Part shown: piece by piece, positions 11,001 through 22,076 of the stretch
How positions within the stretch are numbered: the first letter of the stretch is position 1
Layout of the letters: every line of letters begins with the position of its first letter
From: Zelonia costaricensis
Lineage: Eukaryota > Euglenozoa > Kinetoplastea > Trypanosomatida > Trypanosomatidae
Assembly: GCA_030849075.1 (NCBI GenBank)
Contig: JASAOO010003559.1
Coordinates: 102,470 to 166,469, forward strand
Direction of reading: 5' to 3'
Length of the DNA stretch: 64,000 bases
Notes under the pieces: generated by a model
Told to the model about the DNA's origin: nothing
The model's database searches: none
The model's input: only the letters and a program-made list of their open reading frames with translations
Program-made: the position numbers and the translations under genes

Positions 11001-11038
11001 CCCTCTCTGTGCGTGTGGTTTTTTTTACTTTTCCACAG
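11001..11038 (+). promoter_or_regulatory. Orphan spliced-leader acceptor-like site
   Basis: A C/T tract with a T8 run ends in TTCCACAG at 11031-11038, an excellent acceptor pattern. Nothing coding follows it for over 4 kb. Confidence 0.45.
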
Positions 11039-13740
11039 CATTGTTCCAGCAGCGCGCCCTAGATGGGAAAAAGGCGCGGAAGGCAACGGTAGGCCGACGA
11101 AGAAAGGGAATCGGATGCCAAAGCGCGTCGTGTGCCTTCACGCCGCGTAGGCCCCCTCTTTTGTCTGGGCTTCTCGAGCTCTTCCCTGTCTGCGAAACCT
11201 CCTCGTACGTGACGGTGGACGCGCGTGCGTGAGAGGACTGCGTCCTGTATATTGAGCCGCGGCTGCGCGTGTGTGTATCTCGCGTCGATTCATGGAAGCG
11301 GCCCTGCAGTTTTGTTGCATCCTCGCCGGCTAGCCAGACACTGCCTTCGCGGGATCGTCGTGACGACGTACCCCACGTGGCGTGCCGCGTCTCAACGCTG
11401 CATGCAAACAAACACGCGCAAATCGTCTATCTTGTGCTAGGGGTTTCCGTTCCCCTTTTTCTTCTGTCTGTCTGCCTGCACTTGAGCCTACGCAGCTGTC
11501 CCCTGTTTTTTTTTCTGCTTTGCTGGTTCGGCGTGTGCCGTTGGTGAAGTGACCTGCTGCACCCCTTGCTCGCGTGCGAAACGCCGGTGTATGTGCGACT
11601 TCCGGGCACTAGATGAACACGAGAAAAAAGCTGCGGTGCGTCAGTACACAAGTTGCCGATGCGAAGGGAGGCGGAAAGGCGAAATGTGACGATGACGGAA
11701 AGAAGCGATGCTCTGCTCAGACCGTGCACTCCAGCCAGCCACCCTTCCACACGCCGACCTTCGACGGTCAGAGCCACGATGGCACAAACGTGGGCATCGG
11801 CAATTGTGAGAGAGTGACGTCTTTTTTTTTTCCCCGTCCTGCGTCGCCTTCCCGTGCTTCCCTAGCGGGGAGTACCGCTGCTTGTACACGAAAGCCTCTC
11901 GCCACGTTTTCCTGTTTTTGTTGTCTCGGCTGCGACGGGGCTCTTTCCCAGAGCCCATGTCTCATTCTATTGATGTGTGTGTGTGTGTGTGCGCGTGCCA
12001 GAACTATGTATGCTGTTGCGCTCTGCCCTTTTTGTGCTCGAGGGACAGCGACAGATGACGCTCGATCTTTTCGGCGTCAACAGCGATCCGCTGTGCCTTC
12101 CTCCACTCTTTTTTTTTTGCTGTTTGTCGTTAGCCGTCGCTGCGAAACTGTCGGGGCGTCGTGTGTGTTTGTGTGCGTGTATGCGTAGCACCTGCTCGCG
12201 TTTTCTCTTCGCTGCCCTTTTTCGTTTTGGCGGCAGCTTTCCCCCCGGCTCCACATGTGGGAGTATGGGGCGGCGACCCTGATGTTTTTCTTGTCTCTCC
12301 GGACGGCGCGCCAGGCGCTCGTGTGCACGACACGACTTTTGCAGTGGCGTGTCGACGGTCTCTTCCCACCCCCACCTCACCGCAAGAGGCGGCGCTGCCG
12401 CAACCCACATTGCGTAGACGTGTGCGGTGCACAAGAGGCGGGGTAGATTTTACGAGCAGCCGACGGCAGCACCCGCTGCCGCGCAAGGCCGCACAAGCAA
12501 CTCCCCTTCTTCGCGGCCGCACACGAGCTTCACGAGCTGTTGTCATTGTGTGTCGGGAAGTCGCCTGTCCCTCTCCCTCCTCCTTCATACGACGCTCTCG
12601 TTCTGTGTCGCCGCACCGGTCCTTGTGCTCCGGCCGCTTTCCGGCGCCCGCCGGCGTCGACTCACCGGCATGAGCGCGTTTCGTGCTTTCAACGCTTTGT
12701 GACCCCTCCCCGCTCCACCTCATACAAGATGCCATAGACGGAGGAGGGCGGAGGCTCGCCTGCTGATCAGCTCGGCCTCTTGATCTTTTTTTCGGTCACT
12801 GTCTCCTTGACTGTTTCGAGCATCTCCGCCTCGCGACCGAACGCCTTCGAGGGCTTCCCGCCGCTATCCACCATGCTTTCACTGCCTCGCCCCGCCTCTG
12901 TTTCTCTGTCGACCCCAACACCGGTGCTCAGCGTGTTTGTTTGCGCGGGCGCGTCTTTACGCGTTTTGTATTTTGCGTCTTCGCTGTCGCGACGGTGCCT
13001 CGATTTCTTCTCCCCGACTGCGTCCGTTTTTGTTTGGTTGCCGTGGGTCTGTGCGTACGTCTCATCTGCGCGCAGACGGTGGCTCGCACCTCTGCGCTGG
13101 CAAGCACCGAGGGCTCGTCTCCGTGGATTCGCGCCTCACTCCCGACCCCGCCCCACGCCGTTTTTCTCAACCTTGTCGCCCGGTACTGTACACTGCACGG
13201 TGCTTGCCCGAAGCAGTGTTCCCCCCCCCCCCACCCCACCCCCCACTCCCATCCCACCCCTCCACTAGGTCTCCCGCTCCTCACCACTTCCGCCCGCGCC
13301 ACCCGCTTCCTCCGCTTTTTTTTTTTTTGCGAGGAGCGCAATCGCGGTTGTGCCCTTCCCTCTCATCCCTCTTACCCTCCAACCCCAGACCTCTAACCAC
13401 ATGAACCATTATCGGGGCAAGGGAAAACCGGCGTGCTGCAATGCTCCATCTATGCGTACACGTATGCGCATGCGCATGTCTGTGTGCCCATCTGTCCTCC
13501 CGTCCCCCGCCTCTGGCTCCCTTGTTTGGCATCGTCAGCTCGAGAAAGTGTGTTTCCTTTTTCTTTTTTGTGCCTGCGGGCGCCCTTTTCGTCTCGCCTC
13601 TCTTTACTCCCCTGACTTGCTATTCCGTGTCTCTCTTGTCCCATCGCGTGCGTCAATTCTCGTTTCCCTTTTCTTTACGTGTGTTTCCACGTCCCCCTCC
13701 CTCTCCCCTCTTCTTTCCCTCCCCCCTTCTTCCTGTCCTT

Positions 13741-13784
13741 CTTGCATTTTCAATGTTCTCCTCCGCGTGTTCCCTCTGTGTTAG
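13741..13784 (+). promoter_or_regulatory. Orphan spliced-leader acceptor-like site
   Basis: A C/T-rich stretch ends in GTGTTAG at 13778-13784. It could serve a short transcript or an alternative long 5' UTR for the gene at 15305, 1.5 kb downstream. Confidence 0.35.
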
Positions 13785-14914
13785 GTTTCTCGTCCTGATA
13801 TGCAGAGGGATGAGGAAAGCGGTGTTGCGGCTGACGCTGCGTGAACGGAGCCCCTGCTTCGAAGGAAAAGACTCACCCAATCCCATGTTATTCGAGACAC
13901 GAAAACAACGTCATCAACGCGTCGCTCGGCGACTGCGGACGTGCTTGGGCTCCGCAGACTTCCCGCACCCTTCCTCACCTACCTCAATGCCAAGCAAATC
14001 TAGTATTTGAGGTAACTCCGAGTGCAACAATAAAGAAAGAAGAAAGCAAAGTAGCGCGATTGAGGCATGCAGAAAGGCCACCTGAGGCATTCAACACGCC
14101 TCAGCTCCGGTGCCCTCGACCGGATCGCGTTGCGTCGCAGCAGCCTTTTTCGGGTCACTGCTCAGAGAAGGCCCGGCTGTGCGCGACCGTGCATTGAAGA
14201 GATCGAGCAGGCACGCCGCGGGTCAGGCATTACACCGTGTCCGCGCCGCTCCCTTTCTCTTCGTGCCGATATTAAAGTTGAATCAAAGGGGCACCGGCGG
14301 TGGAAGCATCGACGTTATCGCCCACGAGCCCCGCAAGCTCTCATGGAAGGCGATGCCCATGCTAGCATGCCGCTCCTCGTGCCTCTGAGACGTGTTCTTG
14401 TCACGAGGTCGCTTCGCGGCATCGTTTCCCACTGCTTTTCAACTGCTGCCCCCCCCCCCCCCCCCACCCCGCCTCCCCCCATTTCCTTCGCGACTATTCA
14501 CTTGCTAGCTTTTGACAGTTCCACTCCCCCAGGCCTCCCCTCCCTCGCACCAGGAACACCACTAGAACAAAGACGTAAAGCAGACGAGACGCACCTGCAC
14601 CTCGCTTCCCTCTCCCAACATCACCTCTCTTACCCTCACTCTCTCTTGACACCTCACCCCTTCCTCCCACACAGCATACAGCACACTCATCAAGTGCACG
14701 CCGCACCTGGCGGTGACAGCAAAAAAAAAAAAGAGCAAGACAAGGTACGGACACATACGGACAAGAGCGTGAAGGCACACAAGGCCATCAAGGATACTCG
14801 AGGTGCTCCTCTGCCGGCGACTTATAACCCCCACGCGAGGAACGGCAGAGCGCAGAAGGCAGAGCGGCTGGGCTTCTTCTTTTACCCCCTGTCATGTGGC
14901 GTTTCTATTAAGCC

Positions 14915-14998
14915 CTCTCGCCTCCCCCCCCCTCCTTCTCTCCCCTGAAATCACCGCAACTCTGCCCATTCTTCCCTTCCTCCCACCCCCATCTCTAG
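14915..14998 (+). promoter_or_regulatory. Candidate spliced-leader acceptor for the gene at 15305
   Basis: An extended C/T-rich tract ends in ATCTCTAG at 14991-14998. The 5' UTR would be about 306 nt. Later AGs (15256, 15297) are alternatives that would give shorter leaders. Confidence 0.4.
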
Positions 14999-15304
14999 CT
15001 TCACCGCGAGTTATCTGTTCTTTTCCGTTTTCTTTTTCTTTTTTTGGTTATGCTCCACCAGTGCATATCTTGCTTTTCGTGCTCCCCGTCACGTCTGTCT
15101 TTCCTTTTGGCTCGCTTGCCAGCCTCGCCGACCGCCCCCTCCCCGCTTAGCCTCACCTTCCCCCTTGAGCCCGCTCCGCTGCCGTAGCTGCTTCTTCTCC
15201 CTTGGTGTTTGTGACTTTTTTTTGTGTTTCCGCGCTTGGCGGCGCTCCTTCCGGAGTAACTCGTGTCGCACCATCCTGCGTGACACCGCTGCTGCAGTAT
15301 AAGG

Positions 15305-16495
15305 ATGAAGTCTTCGGGGCGCAAGTCCAAGGGGAGCGCCGCGGCGCGCTTCTACGCAGCGCAGCGCGGTGACGGCAGCGCTCGGCTGCAGACGGAGGAG
15401 ACGCCGTGGTCGGCCCGCGTGCACGGGGACCCGTCCCTCGACGCGGTGCACGCCGTGCTGGAGGCGTTTTTGAACAGTCGCGAGGAGGATGCCGTCAGTT
15501 TCGTTTCAGGCTTCCTGCAGCTCACGCCGCACGACCGCCTCGCCGCCTTGGCCAAGCTTGAAGGCGCCGATAAGTTGCGCTCGAGGTCGTCGAGTTCGGG
15601 CGGCTCGGCAGGCGGGGGTGCGGAAACGGCGGCCCCGCGGGGCCCCGTCACCGACTACGGCGAGCTGCGCAACCGCCTGCAGCTGGAGGGGCAGCGGGCC
15701 GAGCAGCGTGCGCAGCGCAGCTGCACAAGCCGCGGCTCCTCTAGCAGCCTGTGCTCGTCCCCAGCCGCCGCCCGCCATCACCGGCACGGCGCCACCACAC
15801 CCGGTACCCTTGCACGCCCGCTGGACAGCGAGGCCGAGGACTTGGAGACGGTGGAGGTCGGCGAGGGCATCCGCACAGGCAACCTCGTCGCCTTCTTCGA
15901 CCGGGGCGTCACGTCGGTGCCCACCAACTTTGACAACTTCTTCGCCGCCGCCTTCACCGCCGCCCGCTCGGTTGACGACATCATCACCATCGGCAGCGAC
16001 ACGACGGTGACCGAGCTCGAGGTCGAGCCGGAGACGTCCAGTACTCCGGTGCCACCGTCGCAGCGCCAGCCGACGGCCTCCCTCCCCACACTGGACGAGA
16101 TTCTTGGTCTCGACTCTGACGAGACCGACGACGCGAGCCCTGTCGCACGTGTGGCGTCAAGCGTACCTGCTGCCCCTAATGTACACGAGCAGAGTTGCCC
16201 TGAGGCCGAAAACGAGTCAGCGAGGGGCGTCGAGGTGGATGCCTGGAGCGTCGCGTCGTCGTCGTCAGGGGGAAGTGTAGACCTGCCAGGCTTGGAGGCC
16301 GCCAGTGCCGCACCAGGCGCGGGTGCGCCAGCGGCGTCAGGGGAGCGCAACGCAAACATGGCGGCCGAGCTGCAGGAGGTGATTGCGGCACCGGACGACT
16401 GCGTGCAGACTTTTCATCTGGACCCGCTCTTCGACTACGACGCCGACGCACTCGGCGCAGCGGCGCGGGCCGGCAAGGCGTGGCGAGAGGAGTGA
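15305..16495 (+). CDS. Conserved-type hypothetical protein, 396 aa
   Basis: I do not recognise this protein. The frame is clearly coding: strong G/C third positions, an ATG after C/T-rich leader sequence, and a stop followed by non-coding DNA. The N-terminus is basic (MKSSGRKSKG). Residues 37-80 form a likely helical block (VHAVLEAFLNSREEDAVSFVSGFLQLTPHDRLAALAKL in outline). A Ser/Gly/Ala-rich linker follows, then a more ordered acidic segment around 190-245 containing VPTNFDNFFAAAF and DDIITIGSD. The rest is Ser/Pro/acidic low complexity, ending in a helical LFDYDADALGAAARAGKAWREE tail. There is no signal peptide, membrane helix or zinc motif. It lies about 1.4 kb before the deaminase gene. 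No function is proposed. Confidence 0.75.
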   Translation: MKSSGRKSKGSAAARFYAAQRGDGSARLQTEETPWSARVHGDPSLDAVHAVLEAFLNSREEDAVSFVSGFLQLTPHDRLAALAKLEGADKLRSRSSSSGGSAGGGAETAAPRGPVTDYGELRNRLQLEGQRAEQRAQRSCTSRGSSSSLCSSPAAARHHRHGATTPGTLARPLDSEAEDLETVEVGEGIRTGNLVAFFDRGVTSVPTNFDNFFAAAFTAARSVDDIITIGSDTTVTELEVEPETSSTPVPPSQRQPTASLPTLDEILGLDSDETDDASPVARVASSVPAAPNVHEQSCPEAENESARGVEVDAWSVASSSSGGSVDLPGLEAASAAPGAGAPAASGERNANMAAELQEVIAAPDDCVQTFHLDPLFDYDADALGAAARAGKAWREE

Positions 16496-17930
16496 CGAGG
16501 CTGCTAGAGACCCGTGGCGTAGGTGCTCGCTCGCTGCTCTCCTTGCCCCCCGCCCCCCTCCCCCCGCCCGCGTCCGCACACCCACCCCCTTCTCACCGTC
16601 AAAACTCACTGGCACGCAAGCCACTCGATGTTGCACCGAAGTCACGCGAGAACAAAGGGATAGACACAGACAGAGAAAGAGATCAGTGCTTGTCAGCGCT
16701 GCGTGCTTGCCAGCGTCACGTTTCTTTACCTGCCCCGCCACTCCTCCGGTCTCATGGATGCCCTTTCGCGGAGCGCTTGCTCCACTCGCGTCTACGGTCA
16801 AAGAACAAACAAACAACACAAACACACACGGGACGCCGTCTATTTGCACCTCATCATGCTTCTTCTTTTCATTCCACTGGCTGACGGAGAAGAAACCACA
16901 AAAGAAACGAACGAAATGACTGCGTCACGCACAGCACTGCGCCACCGATTTGGAAGTTGGCGCGACTGGGAGAGGGACGTCTGCTTGTCCGCCACGCCGA
17001 CGAACGTCACGATCGCCTCGCCGCGCCTTCGCCACGGCAGCCGGGTCTACACGCACAGACAGACGGAGAAAAAAAAAACAAGAACGCGAGAGCAGACGTA
17101 GAGTGCTGAGCCTCTCTACAGCTCACCGCAGCGCTCGTGTGTGTTGTCGTTCTTTTCTTCGCTGCACCCTCACCCCCGCTCTCCTTCCCCCCTCGACCTC
17201 CTCGGTCGTGTGCACCACAACCACGCCGCACGCAAGAGCTCCGGGGCACAACAAGCCAACCCCAGACGCCGCTCTCCTTCTTCTCCTCTCTGTCTTTTTT
17301 TTGAGTGTGTTTGTGTGGCCTCCACCTCCTCCGCATTTGGCGAGACGAAGAGGGTCGTATCACGCCCCCCCCCCCTTCTCCCCTCTCCCACCCAAAACAG
17401 CAACACGACCGACAATCCGCCCCTCGCGCCCCCCACCCCTTCTGTGCCTCCTCCGTGCTCCGTCTACATACGTACACCACTCTCGGGGCCTCGCGAGGCC
17501 TGCCCTGCGCGCGCTAATTAAGTCAGGCACTCACTTAGTTACCTGCTCCCTTCCCCTTTTTTCCGATTCGAATCCGTCCGCTCCCGCTGGCTTTTACGCT
17601 CGGATTCCCGTTTTTTCTTGTGGCGACCCTGGGCCACCCCTCACCTGCGTTGCCCGTGCGCTTCCCCCCCCTCCCCTCTCCCCTCTGTCTCTCTCCATCC
17701 GCTCGTCGTACGAGTGCCCGCTTTGCGTGCGCACTGAATCGACTGGCGCGAGGGTAATCGACGTCCTCTTTCCGTCTCGTCACCCTCAACCGCCCACCAC
17801 ACTTACCCTCCCCGTGTCCACACAGAGCGGCGGCGTGACCGCCGTTACGCACGCCACGCAGCAGCTGTCACCTCCCTTGGTTGTTCCTCTGCGCCTTCCA
17901 CCGTGCCGACCCCCAGCGGACTGATCGACG
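16496..17930. other. Intergenic region before the deaminase gene
   Basis: About 1.4 kb without a gene. Mixed A-rich sequence (16650-17100, with oligo-A near 17070) is followed by C/T-rich sequence from 17130 to 17880, which is the probable splice-acceptor and 5' UTR region of the next gene. Confidence 0.7.
17761..17825 (+). promoter_or_regulatory. Candidate spliced-leader acceptor for the deaminase gene
   Basis: A C/T/CA-rich stretch ends in CCACACAG at 17818-17825, giving a 5' UTR of about 105 nt. Longer C/T tracts upstream offer alternatives. Confidence 0.3.
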
Positions 17931-19814
17931 ATGTCTGAGATTGCGGCGCAGACGTTCAACTCGATCCCCTTCTACAAGGGGTATCTGCCACTGAAGGAGG
18001 CACAGCAGGCGCAATCGTATGTCGTGCTCGCCCTCCACGTCGACCACGCCACCCTCGCGTACGATGATGAGATCTTTGCCTGCCGCTCCGTTGGCAGCGT
18101 GCCGCTTGGGCCCAAGCCACCGCCAGACCCTGCGGAGTTTCCCACCACCCCGGAGCACAGCGCGTCGGGGCGGCTCACGCCACTCAACAACAACTCCTGC
18201 TCGCCGCTGCTACCGCCTGACCGGTCGCCCATCACGCACAGCCGGTCTACCCCAAACGAGCACAGCCGCGTATCTCCGGCAATGCTCACCGCCAGCATCG
18301 ACTCGTCCGTCATCACGGCAACCGCGACAGCGTCCACCGCCCTAGGCAGCGGGGTTGCGTTTTACCTTTTTCACAAGCGCGACGTTCAGCCACCGCCGAT
18401 CCGCTACTACGTCTCCCCCAAGAAGGTGCACCGCTGCTTTCTCGGCTGCGAGAAGGCTGGGTGCGGCTGCGAGCGCATCCACTTCCGGCCTGGCGCGTGG
18501 CGCATGCGGCTCGACACGCTGCCGCGCTTGCCCCTGACCGCTGCGCGGGGTGGGCAGAATGTTCGTCTCACGCACAGCCAGATCCAGCCGACAGCCGGCT
18601 ACTTCTTCGCGCTGGGCCTGAAAGCCGCGAGGGTGCTGCCCGCCGTGGTGCCGACGATGTGCCGCTTTAACAAGACCTGCCGCAACGGCATCAGCTGCCT
18701 CTACATTCACGCTGACAAGGCCGTCACGCAGAAGCGGGTGCAGACCTCCGAGTTCAGCCTGCGCGATTGGAGCCAGCACACGATGGACGACGCCATCCCG
18801 CGCGACGAGGAGGAGGCCTTCTTCGCCTTTCTCGACGAGCAGGGCGTGCGCACGGTCGGGGACATGCAGGTGCTCGGCAGCACCGCCTTCGACTCCCTCG
18901 CCGCGCGCGTGCCACCGCGCTGGGCGGAGGCCTTTTTGACGCTTTCGGCGCTGCGCGACCTCGACACCAAGATGCTCCTGGCGAGCGCACTGCTCGCGTT
19001 TCCGCGCGTCGACGCGCCGGTGCAGCTGCCGCCGTTTCTGAGGACCGTCGGCGACCTGCTGAACTTGTCGGGACCAGCCTTTGCGCAGCTGCCGATGGCG
19101 CCGTTCGTCATGGACGCCTGCGCCCTTCTTCGCGCGCGCGGCGGCTCTGACGAGACTTTCAACATCGTCGACCTCAAAAAGGAGGCTGCGAACTCGTTTT
19201 TTAGCAACGCCACGCGCATGATTCAGAACTTCTGCGGCTCGCGGGCCCACTGCAGCTGGCGCAAGCACGACCCCACGCGGCCGGTCGTGACCTCGGTGCT
19301 GACCTTCGTCGACGTCAACGAGTGCCACTGCCACCGCAACGGCGACAACCCGACCAACACACAGGAGGAGCGCGTCGACGCGCCGATTCCGTCGGATGTG
19401 GAGGAGATGGGGGTGCCGAGCGGGTCGTGGTGCCAGTGCGTGCGGCGCGGCGTCATGGCGGTGAACTACGAGCTGAGCACCCCGAGCGGCTCGCGTTGCT
19501 CGGAGCAGAACGCCATGGGCAAGCTCGCCTCACTGGGTGTCCCGACGTGGGGCGTGCGCGAGGTGTTTGTGCATGGCACGAACGTCAAGAAGGAGTCGAA
19601 CCCCCTCTTCCCGTGCGGCGTGTGCGAGAATATGCTGCAGAAGGTGACCAAGGACGTGATGGCGCACTACGGCGGCGACGTCACGCTGTACATGTTCGAC
19701 GCGGCGACGCCACGCAAGATCGTCTTTCTCACCATCCCTGAAATCTCCAACCGCGACGGGGCCAACTTTAAGAAGTTTGTCGCCGAAGACCTGCGTGAGT
19801 CGCCTAAAAGGTAG
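17931..19814 (+). CDS. CCCH zinc-finger protein with C-terminal cytidine deaminase-like domain
   Basis: The 627-residue protein combines RNA-binding-type zinc fingers with a deaminase fold. A textbook CCCH finger is at C244-x5-C250-x5-C256-x3-H260. A second Cys/His cluster at C169, C173, C178, C180 and H184 can form another finger (C-x3-C-x6-C-x3-H), and a partial Cys/His cluster lies at 435-468. The C-terminal part has the CDA zinc site: C523-S-E525 (the C-x-E motif with the catalytic Glu) and P561-C562-G-V-C565 (PCxxC), as in Cdd-type cytidine deaminases. From memory, Pfam family LmjF365940-deam was named for a Leishmania protein of this kind. Possible roles are deamination of C in RNA, DNA or free nucleoside; the fingers favour RNA. 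A low-complexity linker covers 62-130. There is no mitochondrial presequence. The substrate is unknown. Confidence 0.88.
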   Translation: MSEIAAQTFNSIPFYKGYLPLKEAQQAQSYVVLALHVDHATLAYDDEIFACRSVGSVPLGPKPPPDPAEFPTTPEHSASGRLTPLNNNSCSPLLPPDRSPITHSRSTPNEHSRVSPAMLTASIDSSVITATATASTALGSGVAFYLFHKRDVQPPPIRYYVSPKKVHRCFLGCEKAGCGCERIHFRPGAWRMRLDTLPRLPLTAARGGQNVRLTHSQIQPTAGYFFALGLKAARVLPAVVPTMCRFNKTCRNGISCLYIHADKAVTQKRVQTSEFSLRDWSQHTMDDAIPRDEEEAFFAFLDEQGVRTVGDMQVLGSTAFDSLAARVPPRWAEAFLTLSALRDLDTKMLLASALLAFPRVDAPVQLPPFLRTVGDLLNLSGPAFAQLPMAPFVMDACALLRARGGSDETFNIVDLKKEAANSFFSNATRMIQNFCGSRAHCSWRKHDPTRPVVTSVLTFVDVNECHCHRNGDNPTNTQEERVDAPIPSDVEEMGVPSGSWCQCVRRGVMAVNYELSTPSGSRCSEQNAMGKLASLGVPTWGVREVFVHGTNVKKESNPLFPCGVCENMLQKVTKDVMAHYGGDVTLYMFDAATPRKIVFLTIPEISNRDGANFKKFVAEDLRESPKR

Positions 19815-20933
19815 AGGCGAGGTGGGCTGCGAGGGGAGGGGGGGGCTGACGGTGACGTGGCGTGCTGGACGCCAGTGTACACGCGGCTTGTGGTCACTTG
19901 GGCTAAGATGCTGGTGCGGCGGTAGGGTCTGAGAGCGAACCGGCGCCTGTACACCCCGCCGCACTGCAAGTCCCCCTGTCACGCCGAGCCAACCGTAACC
20001 GTCTTCGCCCTTCCCCCCCCTCCCTCTGCCAGCTTTTCTCGCTTCACCCATGGCCGTGCTTCAGCCGCCTGCGAGCTGGCAGCGTCGTGGTACGTGTGCG
20101 GTGCAGCAAACCTTGCCGCGCACCTTACTCGCTAGTCCTTAATCATCATGCTCCTCCCTCTTGTTTGTCCTCACGCTGCTCGGCGCCTCTCGAATCCGTT
20201 GACGGACCAGCTGTCTTTCGAAACAATGTGCAGCGGTTCAAGCGAAAAAAAAAAAGAGCAAAGAGAAAAGCCGTCACATGTATCGGCCACGCGCGCGCCA
20301 GTGTGCGTGCGCGATGTTCGGCTCCTTTCAGCCTACTGGAAGAGTTGCTCTGCGCATCAGCTCCATCCCTTTGAGGAGAAAAAGAAAACGGTCCACGTTG
20401 TCTCCCCATCCTTCCCCCCTCGCTCCCTCCCTCCGTGAATTTGCACCCGCACACACTCGACTGCTCGAAGGAATCCAAGTAGGCGCCCGTCTCTGCGCAA
20501 CGCGCCTGGTCGCCTACGCCCGTCACCGACACTTCTCTTCCGACCCGGCTTGCTTGCTAGCCGCGCGTGCGTGTGCGGGCCTTCTCCCTAGCACCACCTA
20601 TACACACACCGCACCTGTCGCTCGTCGTGCATTTACGGGGTTGCGTGCTTGCTGCCATCGGCGCTCCGCTCTGCCCTGCCATAATTGTTGCCTCTTGCAG
20701 ACCTACTTTCCTCTCCAGAACCGACCCATCGTACATTGAGCGTGCTCGCTGTTGTCTTTTCGTTTTTTTCTTTCCCGTTTCTTCTCTCTCAGTCCACATC
20801 CTCCGCCGCCCTCTCTCATCGTTCCCGCCCACTACTCGGTGGCGCACACCAGACTCGCTGCGTGGCACCTTTGCAGCCCGCTCGGGTTTGCCTGCTCATC
20901 GCTTCTTCTCTTTGGGGTCCTGTGCGGTTGACC
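19815..20933. other. Intergenic region between the deaminase and coiled-coil genes
   Basis: About 1.1 kb without a gene. It has a G-rich run just after the deaminase stop (19832-19850), an oligo-A tract near 20245 and C/T-rich sequence from 20570 onward. Confidence 0.7.
20661..20700 (+). promoter_or_regulatory. Candidate spliced-leader acceptor for the coiled-coil gene
   Basis: C/T-rich sequence ends in GCCTCTTGCAG at 20690-20700. The 5' UTR would be about 233 nt. A later T-rich tract (20755-20790) provides a second option. Confidence 0.35.
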
Positions 20934-21821
20934 ATGACTGCCTTGTCTGCCTTGTCGGAGCGGCTGGTGAAGCAGCTGCTGCGCATCCGCGACCGCGAGC
21001 TAGAGGTGGAGACGAAGCAGCAGGAGCTTGCGAGCAAGGTGAAGCAGGAGGAGGAGCTGCGCAAGGAGATGGAGGCGGAGCAGGAGAAGCTGGCCAAGCT
21101 CAAGAGCGTGCAAGACACGCTGGAGAAGATGAACGCGGAATCGGAGGCCAAGTACAAGGCGGTTCAGGACGACGACGAGCGGCAGCGCAAGCAGATATCA
21201 GAGACGCTGAAGAAGAGTATTGCCGAGGCCGACGAGGTGTCGAAGGACTTGGCGCAGCGCGAGGAGCGCGCCAAGTCGCGCAAGGAGCTCCTCCTCAAGC
21301 AGCAAGAGATCTACGACCAGCACTCCAGCACCGGCAAGGAGAAATTTGACGAACTGGCTGCGAAGCGGGAGACGGAGACGGCGGAGCTGGCCAAGAAGAC
21401 GGAGGCCAACCGCCAACGCGCCCCTGAGCTGAAGGCGCGGCTCGCGACGGAGACAGAACAGCTGGCGGCGGCGAAAACAGAGCACGCGGAGCTCAAAACG
21501 AAGGTTGACGCTTTCCTTGTCCGCTTTTCCCAAATCCAGGCGCAGCTTGATGAGGCCAAGAAGGTCTACGAGTCGGCCTCAACGGACAAGGACCGCAACA
21601 CGCGCACCCTCAAGGCCCTTGACAGCGACCTTGACATGCTGCGTCGCCGCGCTGCCGCGAGCAAGGCCGAGCGCGACAAGGAACTCGCCAAGGTGACGGC
21701 ACTCGAGGAGAAGGCGGAGGCCATGCGCAACCAGATTACCACCTTTGATAGCATCACCAAGATGCTCACAGAGGCGGTGCCAGCGGAGGAAAGCAATAAC
21801 GGCGCGCCGGCCGCTGCATGA
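20934..21821 (+). CDS. Coiled-coil protein, taxilin-like
   Basis: The 295-residue protein is almost entirely predicted coiled coil from about residue 8 to 280 (Glu/Lys/Gln/Ala-rich heptads), with a short Ala-rich C-terminus. The pattern of the central part resembles the taxilin core: a KLKSVQDTLEKMN block where taxilins have KLE-LCRELQ-xN, a following RQRKQISETLKKSI, and a KVDAFLVRFSQIQAQLDEAKK block followed by DSDLDMLRRR. Taxilins bind syntaxins and the nascent-chain complex and act in vesicle traffic. The match is from pattern alone and any long coiled coil is prone to false similarity. The ATG follows a long C/T-rich leader in an ACCATGAC context. It is a well-supported gene of uncertain function. 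Confidence 0.8.
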   Translation: MTALSALSERLVKQLLRIRDRELEVETKQQELASKVKQEEELRKEMEAEQEKLAKLKSVQDTLEKMNAESEAKYKAVQDDDERQRKQISETLKKSIAEADEVSKDLAQREERAKSRKELLLKQQEIYDQHSSTGKEKFDELAAKRETETAELAKKTEANRQRAPELKARLATETEQLAAAKTEHAELKTKVDAFLVRFSQIQAQLDEAKKVYESASTDKDRNTRTLKALDSDLDMLRRRAAASKAERDKELAKVTALEEKAEAMRNQITTFDSITKMLTEAVPAEESNNGAPAAA

Positions 21822-22076
21822 GGCGCTCGTGTATGTCGAGGTGTTCACGAGTGCGCATGGTTTGGCGCTCCCCGTGACGACAGCCTGGGTTACGCGCGCG
21901 CCGAGGCGCTTGTGTGTACATTGAATGTTGTCCACCGTCTAGACCCTCAAACCTTCACCCTGTCGGTGCGGTGGCAGGGAAGAAACACCCAAAAGGGTAG
22001 AGTGAGAAACATGCATACAGGGGGACGCCGCTGCGGAGCACGCAGAGGGGGAGGGAGGGTTGTGTGGCAGGGTCTA

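Larger units (their letters stand above)
6531..15304. other. 8.8-kb region with no recognisable gene
   Basis: I find no open frame with trypanosomatid-like codon use or a recognisable motif on either strand. The contents are a CA repeat (7799-7824), a G13 run (7204-7216), a ~600-bp domain that is nearly all C/T (about 7865-8460), oligo-A tracts near 6920, 9060 and 9110, a duplicated 66-bp segment with one undetermined base (10370-10500), further C/T-rich domains (10110-10400, 12780-13400, 13500-13780) and a C17 run near 14450. Three good trans-splice acceptor-like sites (8323, 11038, 13784) lie inside it, so it may yield non-coding or short-ORF transcripts, or very long UTRs. Confidence 0.7.

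Noticed and set aside
17563..17576. tRNA T-loop-like GATTCGAATCC
   Set aside because: No anticodon or D-arm or acceptor pairing can be built from the flanking C/T-rich DNA on either strand.
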